A stretch of 64,000 bases of DNA from Thermus thermophilus (GTDB lineage: Bacteria; Deinococcota; Deinococci; Deinococcales; Thermaceae), in NCBI RefSeq assembly GCF_019974155.1, contig NZ_AP025158.1:1736001-1800000 (forward strand), read 5' to 3'. Shown here in pieces: positions 49,514 through 57,853 of the stretch (position 1 is the first letter of the stretch; every line of letters starts with the position of its first letter). A program made the translations under genes and the position numbers. The notes under the pieces were generated by a model. That model ran no database searches, was not told the origin of the DNA, and saw only the letters and a program-made list of their open reading frames with translations.

Positions 49514-50184
49514 TCCTCCAGGCGGAGGACCTGACCCTGGCCTTCCCCGGCTTCCGGCTCCGGGTGCCGCGCCTCGCCCTGGCTCCGGGGGAGGTGCTCG
49601 TGGTCCTCGGCCCCTCGGGGAGCGGCAAGACCACCCTCCTCCGCCTCCTCGCGGGCCTTCTCCCCCCGGAGGGGGGGCGCGTGACGGGGGGGCTTAGGGT
49701 CTACCTGCCCCAGACCCCGCCCCTCCTCCACCGGAGCGTCCTGGATAACGCCGCCTTCGGCCTCCTCCTCCACGGCGTCCCCCGGGAGGAGGCGCGCAGG
49801 CGGGCCCAAGCCCGGCTCAAGGAGGTGGGCCTCGAGGCCCTCGCCCACCGGCCGGCCCGCCGCCTCTCCGCCGGGGAGGCGGCCCGCCTCGCCCTGGCCC
49901 GGGCCCTGGCGGTGGAGCCCGAGGTCCTCCTCCTGGACGAGCCCACCGCCAACCTGGACCCGGCAAACGCCCTCCGGGTGGAGGCCCTCCTGCGCCGGGC
50001 CGCGGAGGAGGGCCGGGGCGTGGTCCTCGCCACCCACAACCTCTTCCAGGCCCGGCGCCTGGGCCACCGCCTCCTCTTCCTGCACCGGGGAGAGGCGGTG
50101 GAGGAAGGCCCCGTGGCCGAGGTCTTCGCCGCCCCCAAGGACCCGAGAACCCAGGCCTTCCTCCGGGGGGAGATGGTCTTCTGA
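49510..50184 (+). CDS. tupC: Tungstate ABC transporter, ATP-binding protein
   Basis: A 224-residue ABC ATPase. Walker A is GPSGSGKTTLLRLLAG, the Q-loop is YLPQTPPLL, the signature is RLSAGEAARLALARALAVEPEVLLLDEPTANLD (LSAGE in place of LSGGE, with Walker B and D-loop), and the switch His is in VVLATHNLFQA. I start at GTG 49510, which overlaps the tupB stop, because upstream sequence in this frame belongs to tupB. It completes the importer. Confidence 0.93.
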   Translation: MILQAEDLTLAFPGFRLRVPRLALAPGEVLVVLGPSGSGKTTLLRLLAGLLPPEGGRVTGGLRVYLPQTPPLLHRSVLDNAAFGLLLHGVPREEARRRAQARLKEVGLEALAHRPARRLSAGEAARLALARALAVEPEVLLLDEPTANLDPANALRVEALLRRAAEEGRGVVLATHNLFQARRLGHRLLFLHRGEAVEEGPVAEVFAAPKDPRTQAFLRGEMVF

Positions 50185-50186
50185 TC

Positions 50187-50230
50187 CCGGCCCCTGCTGG
50201 CCCAAGCCAACGTGGGGCCCCAGCAAAAGG
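50187..50230. repeat. Dispersed palindromic repeat, copy E
   Basis: CCCCTGCTGGC (50191-50201), loop CCAA, GCCAACGTGGGG (50206-50217), then CCCCAGCAAAAGG. It starts three bases after the tupC stop and could end the tup transcript. Confidence 0.65.
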
Positions 50231-50306
50231 TTCGGCTTGGGGGCCAAGGCAAACGGGAAGCGAGGGGAGGACCCGCCTTCGGCTCGGGCGCGAAGCATAA
50301 TGGGGT

Positions 50307-51425
50307 ATGCGCCCCTTTGTTCTCCTCTTCCTTCTCGGCCTCGCCCTGGGGCAGAGCGCGCCCCTGGAAGCGGTCCTCGTCCTGCGGGAGAACGTCCTCG
50401 AGGAGGGGCGGCTCGTGGCCTACACCGGCACCCAGCGCTACCCCGTGGCCTCGGAGGCGGAGCTCCTCCGCCTCCTGGACCGGCTCGCCCGGCCGCCCCG
50501 CCCCCCCCGGTTCATCTATCAGGACGGGCGGTGGCGGGGGGTGGAGAAGAAGGGCCTCGCCTTTGACCGGGAAGAGGCCTTAAAGGCCTTCCGCGAGGCC
50601 AGAGCGCAGGGAAGAAAGCGCTTCCTCCTCCCGGTGCGCTACACGCCCCCTTCCCCGAGCCTCGAGGACCTCTACGCCCTCGGGGTGCGGGAGCACCTGG
50701 CCACGGCGGAGACGGGCTTTTGGGGCTCGAGCCCCGAGCGGGTGCACAACATCCGCCTGGCGGCGAGCCGCTTGGACGGCCTCCTCGTCCCCCCGGGCCC
50801 CTTCTCCTTCAACCGGGCCCTGGGGCCCATCGCCCTCGAGACCGGGTTCAAGGAGGCCTACGTCATCGTGGGGGACCGGACGGAAACCGGCGTGGGGGGC
50901 GGGGTGTGCCAGGTCTCCACCACCCTCTTCCGGGCCTTCTTCTTCGCCGGCCTTCCCATCCTGGAACGCCACGCCCACAGCTACCAGGTGGCCTACTACA
51001 AACCCCCTGGGCTGGACGCCGCCGTGATCCAGCCCTACAAGGACCTCAAGGTCCTGAACGACACCCCCGGGGCCCTCTGGATCCAGGCCTCGGTGCAGGA
51101 AGGCCGCCTCCGCTTCCACCTCTTCGGCACCAAGGACCGGGCGGTGGCCTGGGAGGGCCCCTTCATCACGGACCGCAAGCCCCCCCTCCCCCCTCGGGAG
51201 ATCCCCGACCCCACCCTTCCCCCGGGGGCGCGCAAGCAGGTGGACTTCGCCGCCGAAGGGGCCAAGGTGGTGGTCCGCCGCCGCGTGCGCTACGGGGACG
51301 GGCGCGTCCGGGAGGACCAGGTGGTGAGCGTCTACCGCCCCTGGGGGGCGGTCTACCTGGTGGGGCCTAGCCCAGCTCCAGAAGCACCGCCCGCTCCACC
51401 GGAAGAAGCCGGTGCGGCTCCGTGA
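50307..51425 (+). CDS. VanW-family secreted protein with a G5-like domain
   Basis: A 372-residue exported protein. The signal peptide MRPFVLLFLLGLALGQS is clear. The VanW domain spans about 135-270: GFWGSSPERVHNIRLAASRLDGLLVPPGPFSFNRALGP, then YVIVGDRTETGVGGGVCQVSTTLFRAFFFAGLPILERHAHSYQVAYYKPPGLDAAV, which is highly typical. A G5-like segment follows near 330 (VVVRRRVRYGDGRVREDQVVSVYRPWGAVYLVG). It may bind cell-wall glycans. CATAAT ends 5 bases before the ATG. The last 59 bases overlap the convergent cupin-like gene. Confidence 0.9.
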   Translation: MRPFVLLFLLGLALGQSAPLEAVLVLRENVLEEGRLVAYTGTQRYPVASEAELLRLLDRLARPPRPPRFIYQDGRWRGVEKKGLAFDREEALKAFREARAQGRKRFLLPVRYTPPSPSLEDLYALGVREHLATAETGFWGSSPERVHNIRLAASRLDGLLVPPGPFSFNRALGPIALETGFKEAYVIVGDRTETGVGGGVCQVSTTLFRAFFFAGLPILERHAHSYQVAYYKPPGLDAAVIQPYKDLKVLNDTPGALWIQASVQEGRLRFHLFGTKDRAVAWEGPFITDRKPPLPPREIPDPTLPPGARKQVDFAAEGAKVVVRRRVRYGDGRVREDQVVSVYRPWGAVYLVGPSPAPEAPPAPPEEAGAAP

Positions 51426-51633
51426 CCCGGGCCGCCTCCCCCCGGCGCAGGTGCAGGTACCGGCCCTCGGGCAGGTCCACCACGAGCTCCCCCTCCAGGA
51501 GGAGGTAAAAGACCGGCCCCGGCCGCTCCACCCACTCCCTCAAGGTGTAGGCCCTAAGCCCCGGCACCCCCGGGACCTCCACCTGGCCCTCCCGGGCGAG
51601 GCGCAGGAGGTGGAGCTTGAAGCTCGCCATCAC
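51367..51633 (-). CDS. Small cupin-like protein, 88 residues
   Basis: A short beta-rich protein whose central part (PGPVFYLLLEGELVVDLPEGRYLHLRRGEAARVTEPHRL) follows the cupin barrel pattern: L-x-G-x-L-x-V, then L-x-x-G-E/D. The usual metal His residues are reduced, so it may be a plain binding barrel. It starts inside the last codons of topA (4-base overlap) and probably is co-transcribed with it. Confidence 0.65.
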   Translation of the reverse strand: MMASFKLHLLRLAREGQVEVPGVPGLRAYTLREWVERPGPVFYLLLEGELVVDLPEGRYLHLRRGEAARVTEPHRLLPVERAVLLELG

Positions 51634-54104
51634 ACCCGGGCCGGCTCCTTCCGGGCCTTGCCCTTGCGCATGCGGAGCTTGAAGAGGGCTCGCCGGGCAA
51701 GCCGCGCCGCCTCCTCGGCCAGGGCCTCCCCCCGGGCGAGGGCCTCCACCGCCCGGCGCTCCTCGGGGGAAAGCCCGGGGAGGAAGGGGACGAGCTCCTC
51801 CCAGTCCTTAGGGGGGGCGAGGGGGGGCTTGCCCCTCCCCCGGGACCGCCCCTTCTTGGCCTCCTTGGGGGCGGGAAGGAGGCTCGGCTCGTGCTCCGGG
51901 CAGGCGGGGTTGAGGCAGAGCGCCTTCTCCCCCTTCTTCGCCAAAGGCCAGCCGCAGGCGGGGCAGGCCTCCTCCAGGAGGGGGTAGAAGGAAAGGAAGT
52001 CGCAAGCGTTGTTCTCGCACTTGTAGTAGGGCTTGCCCTTCCGGCTCCGCTTTTCCAGGACCCGGCCCCCGCACTTGGGGCAGGCGTGGTCCGTGGGGGT
52101 CCCGTCGTCCCGGGTGTAGTCGCACTCGGGGTAGCCGGAGCAGGCGATGAAGGTGCCGTAGCGGCCCTCCTTCCTGAGGAGGGGGCGGCCGCACTTGGGG
52201 CAGGCCTCCCCGATGGGCTCCGCCTCCCGCCTTTCCAGGGGCTCGGTGTAGGTGCACTCCGGGTAGCCCGTGCACCCCAGGAACTGGCCGTAGCGGCTCA
52301 CCTTGAGCTCCAAGGGCCTGCCGCACCGGGGGCAGGTCTTCTTGGGCACCTGGGCGAGCTCCCCCAAAAAGGGCTCGTAGAACTCCCAGACCACCTTGGG
52401 CCAGGGGACGCGCCCCTCCTCCACCTCGTCCAGCCGCTCCTCCATCCGGGCGGTGAACTCGTAGGCCACCACCTGGGGGAACCTTTCCCGCAGGTAGGCG
52501 GTGACCTGGCGGCCCAGGGGGGTGGGGAAAAGGGTCCGCCCCTTGCGGGCCACGTACCCCCGCTTTTCCAGGGTCTCGAGGGTGGGGGCGTAGGTGGAGG
52601 GGCGGCCGATCCCCAGCTCCTCCATGGTCTTCACCAGGCTGGCGTCGGTGTAGCGGGGCGGGGGCTCGGTGAAGCGCCGCTCCTCCAGGACCTCTTCAAG
52701 CCGGGCGGGAACCCCCTCGGGCACCGCGGGGACGGGGGGCTCCTCCTCCTCCTCGGCGTCCCGCCCCCAGGCCCGGAGGTACCCCTCAAAGCGCAACACC
52801 GAGCCCGAGGCGCGGAAGGCGTAGCGGCCCTCGAGGTCGGCCAGGGCGACCGCCGTCTGCTCGTAGAGGGCGTCCCGCATCTGGCTCGCCAGGAAGCGGC
52901 GCCAGATGAGCTCGTAGAGGCGGTACTCCTCCTCGGAAAGGTAGGGGCGGACGCTTTCCGGGGTCCTTTTGGGGTCGGTGGGGCGGATGGCCTCGTGGGC
53001 GTCCTGGACCCCTTCCCTGCGGTTCTTGTAGACCCGTGGGGCCTCGGGCAGGTACTCCGGGCCGAAGGCCTTCCCGATCACCTCCCGGGCCGCCGCCACC
53101 GCCTCGGGGGCCACCCGCACCGAGTCCGTGCGCATGTAGGTGATGAGGCCCACGGTCCCCTCCGGCAGGTCCACCCCCTCGTAGAGGCGCTGGGCGATGC
53201 GCATGGTGCGGGCGGCGGTGTAGCCCAAGCGGCTCGAGGCGGCCTGCTGGAGGGTGGAGGTGGTGAAGGGGGGCGGGGGGGCCTTGCGCCGCTCCCGCAC
53301 CTCCACCCGGGCCACCCGGTAGCTCCCCTTCCGCAGGGCCTCGGCCAGGGCATGGGCCTCGGCCTCCGAGGCGAGGTGGAGCCGGCCCTCCTTCTCCCCT
53401 TGCCCCGTCCAAAGGCGCCTCCCCTCCACCTCGTGGAGCGTGGCCACCAGGGGAGCCTCCCCGCCCTCCACGGCGAAGACGCCCCGGAGGACCCAGTACT
53501 CCTCGGGCCGGAAGGCCTCAATGGCCTCCTCCCGCTCCACCACGAGCCTCAGGGCCACGCTCTGCACCCGGCCGGCCGAGAGGGCCCGCTTGCGGAACTC
53601 CAGGGAGAGGAGGGGGGAGAGGTTGTACCCGAGGAGGCGGTCCAGGACGCGCCGGGCCTGCTGGGCGTCCACCAGGTTCTGGTCAATGGGCCGCGGGGCC
53701 TCCACCGCCTGGCGGACCACCCTGGGGGTGATCTCGTGGAACTCCACCCGGATGGGCTCCTTGGGGTCCCGCCCCAGGAGGCGGGCCACGTGCCAGCCGA
53801 TGGCCTCCCCCTCCCGGTCGGGGTCGGTGGCGATGAGCAGGCGCTTGCCCTTCGCCGCCCGCTTCAGCTCCTCCACCACGGGCTTCTTGTCCTTCTTCAC
53901 CTCGTAGGTGGGGGCGAAGTCCCGCTCCACGTCCACCCCCAGGCTCCGCTCGGGGAGGTCCACCACGTGCCCCAGGCTCGCCCGGACCTCGTAGCCCGGC
54001 CCCAGCATCTTTTGGATGCTCCGGGCCTTGGCCGGGGACTCCACCACCACCAGGGTCTCCGCGCCGGTGGGCTGGCTCGCGCGGCGCTTGGCGCTCTTGG
54101 GCAT
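51630..54104 (-). CDS. topA: DNA topoisomerase I (type IA)
   Basis: An 824-residue enzyme that relaxes negative supercoils. The TOPRIM domain has LVVVESPAKARSIQKMLG and LIATDPDREGEAIGWHVARLL (DxDxE metal site is D-P-D-R-E). The active-site Tyr lies in VGLITYMRTDSVRV. GRPSTYAPTLETLEKRGYV follows. The C-terminal tail has four four-Cys zinc modules: CPRCGRPLELKVSRYGQFLGC..C, CPKCGRPLLRKEGRYGTFIAC..C, CPKCGGRVLEKRSRKGKPYYKC..C and CPACGWPLAKKGEKALC..C, then a basic tail (KKGRSRGRGK). It diverges from nrdJ. Confidence 0.96.
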   Translation of the reverse strand: MPKSAKRRASQPTGAETLVVVESPAKARSIQKMLGPGYEVRASLGHVVDLPERSLGVDVERDFAPTYEVKKDKKPVVEELKRAAKGKRLLIATDPDREGEAIGWHVARLLGRDPKEPIRVEFHEITPRVVRQAVEAPRPIDQNLVDAQQARRVLDRLLGYNLSPLLSLEFRKRALSAGRVQSVALRLVVEREEAIEAFRPEEYWVLRGVFAVEGGEAPLVATLHEVEGRRLWTGQGEKEGRLHLASEAEAHALAEALRKGSYRVARVEVRERRKAPPPPFTTSTLQQAASSRLGYTAARTMRIAQRLYEGVDLPEGTVGLITYMRTDSVRVAPEAVAAAREVIGKAFGPEYLPEAPRVYKNRREGVQDAHEAIRPTDPKRTPESVRPYLSEEEYRLYELIWRRFLASQMRDALYEQTAVALADLEGRYAFRASGSVLRFEGYLRAWGRDAEEEEEPPVPAVPEGVPARLEEVLEERRFTEPPPRYTDASLVKTMEELGIGRPSTYAPTLETLEKRGYVARKGRTLFPTPLGRQVTAYLRERFPQVVAYEFTARMEERLDEVEEGRVPWPKVVWEFYEPFLGELAQVPKKTCPRCGRPLELKVSRYGQFLGCTGYPECTYTEPLERREAEPIGEACPKCGRPLLRKEGRYGTFIACSGYPECDYTRDDGTPTDHACPKCGGRVLEKRSRKGKPYYKCENNACDFLSFYPLLEEACPACGWPLAKKGEKALCLNPACPEHEPSLLPAPKEAKKGRSRGRGKPPLAPPKDWEELVPFLPGLSPEERRAVEALARGEALAEEAARLARRALFKLRMRKGKARKEPARV

Positions 54105-54213
54105 CGCCCCCTATTTAGGGGCCTCCTCCCGCGGCTTGTCAACCCCACGGGCCCTCGTTGTGGTAGTCTGGAGGCCACGGGCAACTCCCAGGCCAAAGTG
54201 TGGACCCCGACAC

Positions 54214-54242
54214 TTGCGCCTGAACCCAACCCGTAGTACCCT
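54214..54242 (+). promoter_or_regulatory. Probable nrdJ promoter
   Basis: TTGCGC (54214-54219) and TACCCT (54237-54242) are 17 bases apart; the -10 is identical to that of amtB. Transcription would start near 54249, giving a leader of about 40 bases with a true ribosome site. AAGTGT...ACACTT repeats (54196-54215) overlap the -35. Confidence 0.5.
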
Positions 54243-54254
54243 CCTGGATGGGTG

Positions 54255-54270
54255 CCCCAAGATATTGGGG
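54255..54270. promoter_or_regulatory. Palindrome CCCCAA-GATA-TTGGGG in the nrdJ leader
   Basis: A perfect 6-base inverted repeat with an AT centre, just after the predicted transcription start. The core CAAGATATTG is loosely similar to NrdR boxes, which flank an A/T-rich centre. It is a candidate operator for ribonucleotide-reductase control; a single box is weak evidence, since NrdR usually uses two. Confidence 0.35.
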
Positions 54271-54288
54271 TTTGGGTGGAGGATGGAT

Positions 54289-57153
54289 ATGAGGGACGGG
54301 TATTTCTTTGACGAGCACGCGCAGGCCATCGCCAAGCGCCAGTACCTCCAGCCCGGGGACGGGGACATCCTGGGCATGTTCCGCCGCGTGGCCCGGGAGA
54401 TCGCCAAGGTGGAGCGGGAGGAGGAGCGCTCCCAGTGGGAGGAGCGCTTCTTCCGCCTCATGGCCGAGAAGCGCTTCTCCCCCGGGGGGCGGATCCTCGC
54501 GGGGGCGGGCACCGTCCACGGCAACCTCCTCAACTGCTTCGTCCAGGGAGCCACGGAAAACCCCCCCGAGAGCTTCGCAGGCATCATGGAGGTGGCCAAG
54601 AAGCTCGCCCTGGTCACCAAGGTGGGCGGGGGCAACGGGGTGAACCTGGACCCCTACCGCTCCAAAGGGAAGAGGACACGGCGGGCCGTGGAGGGCGTGG
54701 CCTACCTCTCGGCGGAACACCCCGACGTGGAGGACTTCATCCGGGGCCTGATGCGCCCGCCCATCAACCCCGACGGGGCCAAGGAGGAGATCTCCCTCAA
54801 AAACTTCGCCCGGGTGGTCTACGGCGCCGTCTCCCCGGAGCTTAAGGCCCTGGCGGAGCGCTACGGGGTGCGTACGGTCAAGGAGCCCCCGGAAGGGCGC
54901 ATCCTCGTTCCCGACGACATGGGGGGGATCATTGACGCCGCCCGGGAGGCCGCGGACCTGGCGCGCAAAGGCCAGAAGCCCCACGTGGACTTCTCCCTCC
55001 TCCGCCCCGAAGGCGCCCCCATCCGGGGAAGCGGCGGGACGAGCTCGGGGCCGGTGAGCTTCCTCTTTGAAATCTTTGACAACTTCCTGGAGTGGGTGGC
55101 CTGGGGGGCCGAGGAGGCGGGCCCCGTGGCCACCCTGCGCTACGTCTACGCCCCCGTGCTCCGGGTGGTACGCCAAGGCGGAACGAGGCGCGGCGCGGGG
55201 ATGGCCACCCTCTCCATAGACCACCCCGACCTCCTGGACTTCCTCACCGCCAAGGACCTGGACCGGGAGAAGGCGGAGGGCGACATCTCCACCTTCAACA
55301 TCTCCGTCCTGGCCACCGACCGCTTCCTGGAAGCGGTGGAAAAGGACGAGCTCTGGCCCGTGACCCCCATTGAGGTCCCCGGGAAGTACTACCCCTATCC
55401 CGTAGAGGGCCCCTACACGGGCAAGCTCCCTCCCCTCCCCGAGCGGGAGGACGGGGCCAAGGCCATCCCCCTCTACGGGGGGAAGGTCCCCGCCCGCTGG
55501 CTTTGGCACGAGATCGCCTGGCATGCCTGGGCCACGGGGGAGCCGGGGCTCATCTTCGTGGACCGGGTGAACGCGCTCTCGGCCTTGAAGGGTTTAGGGG
55601 AGCGTTATTGGATTCGTTCCACTAACCCCTGTGGCGAAATCCCGCTCACCGTGGGCGAGCCCTGCGACCTCGGGGCCATGAACCTCGCCGCCTACGTGAA
55701 GGACGGGGAGTTCCAGATGGAGGAGTTCCGCCGGGACGTCCGCACCGCCATCCGCTTCCTGGACAACGTCCTGGACGTGAACAAGTTCGCCCTCCCCGAT
55801 AACGAAATGGCGGCGAAGAGGCTCAGGAGGCTTGGCCTCGGCCTCATGGGCTTGGCCGATGCCCTCATCAAGATGGGCCTCCCCTACGACTCGGAGGAGG
55901 CCAGGAGGAAGGTCTACGAGATCGTCTCCGCCATGCGCGAAGAGGCCATCCGGGCCTCCGAGGCCCTCGCCGAGGAGAGGGGCCCCTTCCCCCTCTACGA
56001 GGAGCACAGGGAGTACTTCCAGAGCCTCGGGATCCGCCCGCGGCGCAACGTGGCCCTCCTCACCGTGGCCCCCACGGGGACCACGAGCATGCTCATGGGG
56101 GTCTCCTCGGGGATTGAGCCCGTCTTCAGCCCCTTCGTCTGGCGCAGGATCGGCGGGGAGTACAAGCCCCTCCTCCACCCCCTCTTCGTGGAGCTCATGG
56201 AGGCCTACCCACCCGCGCCTGGCTTTGAGAAGGACGGGAAGTGGGACTGGGAGAAGATCGTTGAGGAGATCCAGAAGGACGGCCACGGCTCCGTGCAGAA
56301 CCTCCCCTTCGTCCCTGAGGCCATAAGGCGAGTCTTCCTTTGTGCCCACGACATCCACCCCTTGGACCACGTGCGCATGCAGGGCGTGGTCCAAAGGGCC
56401 TTTGACGCCGAGGGGTACGCCGCCAACTCCATCTCCAAGACCATCAACCTCCCCAACCACGCCACGGTGGAGGATGTGGAGGCCGCCTACACCGAGGCCT
56501 ACCGCACGGGGTGCAAGGGGATCACCGTCTACCGGGACGGCTCCCGGGAGTTCCAGGTCCTCACGGTGAAGAGGGAGGCCAAAGAGGAGAAGGCGGGGAA
56601 AAAGGAGGAGGCGAAGCCCCAGGAGACCAGGGCCCACGAGCCCGGCAGGCCCGTCTACGAGCGGCCCGGCCGCCTCATGGGCTTCACCGACATGGTCAAG
56701 CTCTTCGCCCCCGATGGGTCCAAGCGGAGCTTCCTCGTCACGGTGAACACCCTGGAGGGAAGGCCCATTGAGGTCATCCTCACCTCGGGCAAGGCCGGGG
56801 ACGAGGCGAACGCCGACAGCGAGGCCCTAGGCCGGGTGGTCTCCATCGCCCTCCAGTACGGGGTACCCCCGGAGGCCATCGTGCGCACCCTCCGGGGCAT
56901 CAACGGGGGGCTTTACGGCACCTACCAGGGCAGGCTCGTCTCCAGCAAGGCCGACCTCATCGCCGTGGCCCTGGAGACCGTCCCCCAGATGGCCCCAGGG
57001 GCCCCGGAGGACCTCTCCTCCGCCCCCGCCCTCTCGGGCGGCGGGATCGCCCTGGCCGGAGCCGCCCCCTGCCCCTCCTGCGGGGAGAGGACCCTGGTGC
57101 GGGAGGAGGGGTGCTGGAAGTGCCAGGCCTGCGGCTACGCCAAGTGCGGCTGA
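54289..57153 (+). CDS. nrdJ: Adenosylcobalamin-dependent (class II) ribonucleotide reductase
   Basis: A 954-residue enzyme that makes deoxyribonucleotides. GGRILAGAGTVHGNLLNCFVQG has the N-terminal redox Cys; the NPCGE active-site loop is in WIRSTNPCGEIPLTVGEPCDLGAMNLAAYV; GTTSMLMGVSSGIEPVFSPF follows; a C-terminal zinc ribbon CPSCGERTLVREEGCWKCQACGYAKC closes the chain. GGAGG (54278-54282) is 6 bases before ATG 54289, which therefore beats ATG 54283. Around 55590-55643 the codons are abruptly rare for Thermus (GGT TTA, CGT TAT, ATT CGT, ACT, TGT, GAA), exactly at NPCGE, a known intein insertion hot spot. No intein is present. Confidence 0.96.
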   Translation: MRDGYFFDEHAQAIAKRQYLQPGDGDILGMFRRVAREIAKVEREEERSQWEERFFRLMAEKRFSPGGRILAGAGTVHGNLLNCFVQGATENPPESFAGIMEVAKKLALVTKVGGGNGVNLDPYRSKGKRTRRAVEGVAYLSAEHPDVEDFIRGLMRPPINPDGAKEEISLKNFARVVYGAVSPELKALAERYGVRTVKEPPEGRILVPDDMGGIIDAAREAADLARKGQKPHVDFSLLRPEGAPIRGSGGTSSGPVSFLFEIFDNFLEWVAWGAEEAGPVATLRYVYAPVLRVVRQGGTRRGAGMATLSIDHPDLLDFLTAKDLDREKAEGDISTFNISVLATDRFLEAVEKDELWPVTPIEVPGKYYPYPVEGPYTGKLPPLPEREDGAKAIPLYGGKVPARWLWHEIAWHAWATGEPGLIFVDRVNALSALKGLGERYWIRSTNPCGEIPLTVGEPCDLGAMNLAAYVKDGEFQMEEFRRDVRTAIRFLDNVLDVNKFALPDNEMAAKRLRRLGLGLMGLADALIKMGLPYDSEEARRKVYEIVSAMREEAIRASEALAEERGPFPLYEEHREYFQSLGIRPRRNVALLTVAPTGTTSMLMGVSSGIEPVFSPFVWRRIGGEYKPLLHPLFVELMEAYPPAPGFEKDGKWDWEKIVEEIQKDGHGSVQNLPFVPEAIRRVFLCAHDIHPLDHVRMQGVVQRAFDAEGYAANSISKTINLPNHATVEDVEAAYTEAYRTGCKGITVYRDGSREFQVLTVKREAKEEKAGKKEEAKPQETRAHEPGRPVYERPGRLMGFTDMVKLFAPDGSKRSFLVTVNTLEGRPIEVILTSGKAGDEANADSEALGRVVSIALQYGVPPEAIVRTLRGINGGLYGTYQGRLVSSKADLIAVALETVPQMAPGAPEDLSSAPALSGGGIALAGAAPCPSCGERTLVREEGCWKCQACGYAKCG

Positions 57154-57203
57154 GGCGGCCCCGGAACACCCGGGGGAGGTCCTAGGGCCCCCAAAAAGCG
57201 CTC

Positions 57204-57227
57204 GGGCCGGGTCCAAAGGCCCGGCCC
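57204..57227 (+). terminator. Hairpin between nrdJ and trpF
   Basis: GGGCCGGG (57204-57211) pairs with CCCGGCCC (57220-57227) over an 8-base loop and is followed by CTTAT. It could end nrdJ transcription. It also covers the -35 area of the trpF promoter, whose TATACT (57230-57235) follows directly. Confidence 0.55.
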
Positions 57228-57241
57228 CTTATACTGGCCCT

Positions 57242-57853
57242 GTGCGGGTCAAGATCTGCGGCATCACCCGCCTGCAGGACGCCCTCCTCGCCGAGGCCCT
57301 GGGGGCCTTCGCCTTGGGCTTTGTCCTCGCCCCGGGCTCCCGCCGCAGGATCGCCCCGGAAGCCGCCCGGGCCATCGGAGAGGCCCTGGGCCCGTTCGTG
57401 GTGCGGGTAGGGGTCTTCCGCGACCAACCGCCCGAGGAGGTGCTCCGCCTTATGGAGGAGGCCCGGCTCCAGGTGGCCCAGCTCCACGGGGAGGAGCCCC
57501 CCGAGTGGGCGGAGGCCGTGGGGCGCTTCTACCCCGTGATCAAGGCCTTCCCCCTCGAGGGCCCCGCGCGGACCGAGTGGGCGGATTACCCCGCCCAGGC
57601 CCTCCTCCTGGACGGGAAGCGCCCGGGAAGCGGGGAGGCCTACCCCCGGGCCTGGGCCAAGCCCCTCCTCGCCACGGGAAGGCGGGTCATCCTGGCGGGG
57701 GGGATTGCCCCGGAGAACCTGGAGGAGGTCCTCGCCCTCAGGCCCTACGCCCTGGACCTGGCGAGCGGGGTGGAGGAGGCCCCCGGGGTGAAGAGCGCGG
57801 AGAGGCTGCGGGCCCTCTTCGCCCGCCTCGCCTCCCTTAGGATGGAAGGGTGA
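57242..57853 (+). CDS. trpF: Phosphoribosylanthranilate isomerase
   Basis: A TIM-barrel enzyme of tryptophan synthesis, 203 residues. VKICGITRLQDALLAEALGAFALGFVLAPGSRRRI has the catalytic Cys and the phosphate-binding S-x-R; VGVFRDQPPEEVLRLMEEARLQVAQLHGEEPPEW, LLDGKRPGSGEAYP (with the catalytic Asp) and ILAGGIAPENLEEVL, DLASGVEEAPGVKSAERLRAL complete the fold. GTG 57242 lies 6 bases after TATACT (leaderless). No other trp gene is next to it. It overlaps the following gene by 4 bases. Confidence 0.96.
   Translation: MRVKICGITRLQDALLAEALGAFALGFVLAPGSRRRIAPEAARAIGEALGPFVVRVGVFRDQPPEEVLRLMEEARLQVAQLHGEEPPEWAEAVGRFYPVIKAFPLEGPARTEWADYPAQALLLDGKRPGSGEAYPRAWAKPLLATGRRVILAGGIAPENLEEVLALRPYALDLASGVEEAPGVKSAERLRALFARLASLRMEG

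Noticed and set aside
54016-54288. Upstream extension of nrdJ to 54016
   Set aside because: It would run through the promoter, the palindrome and the divergent topA start; a ribosome site at 54278-54282 fixes the ATG at 54289.
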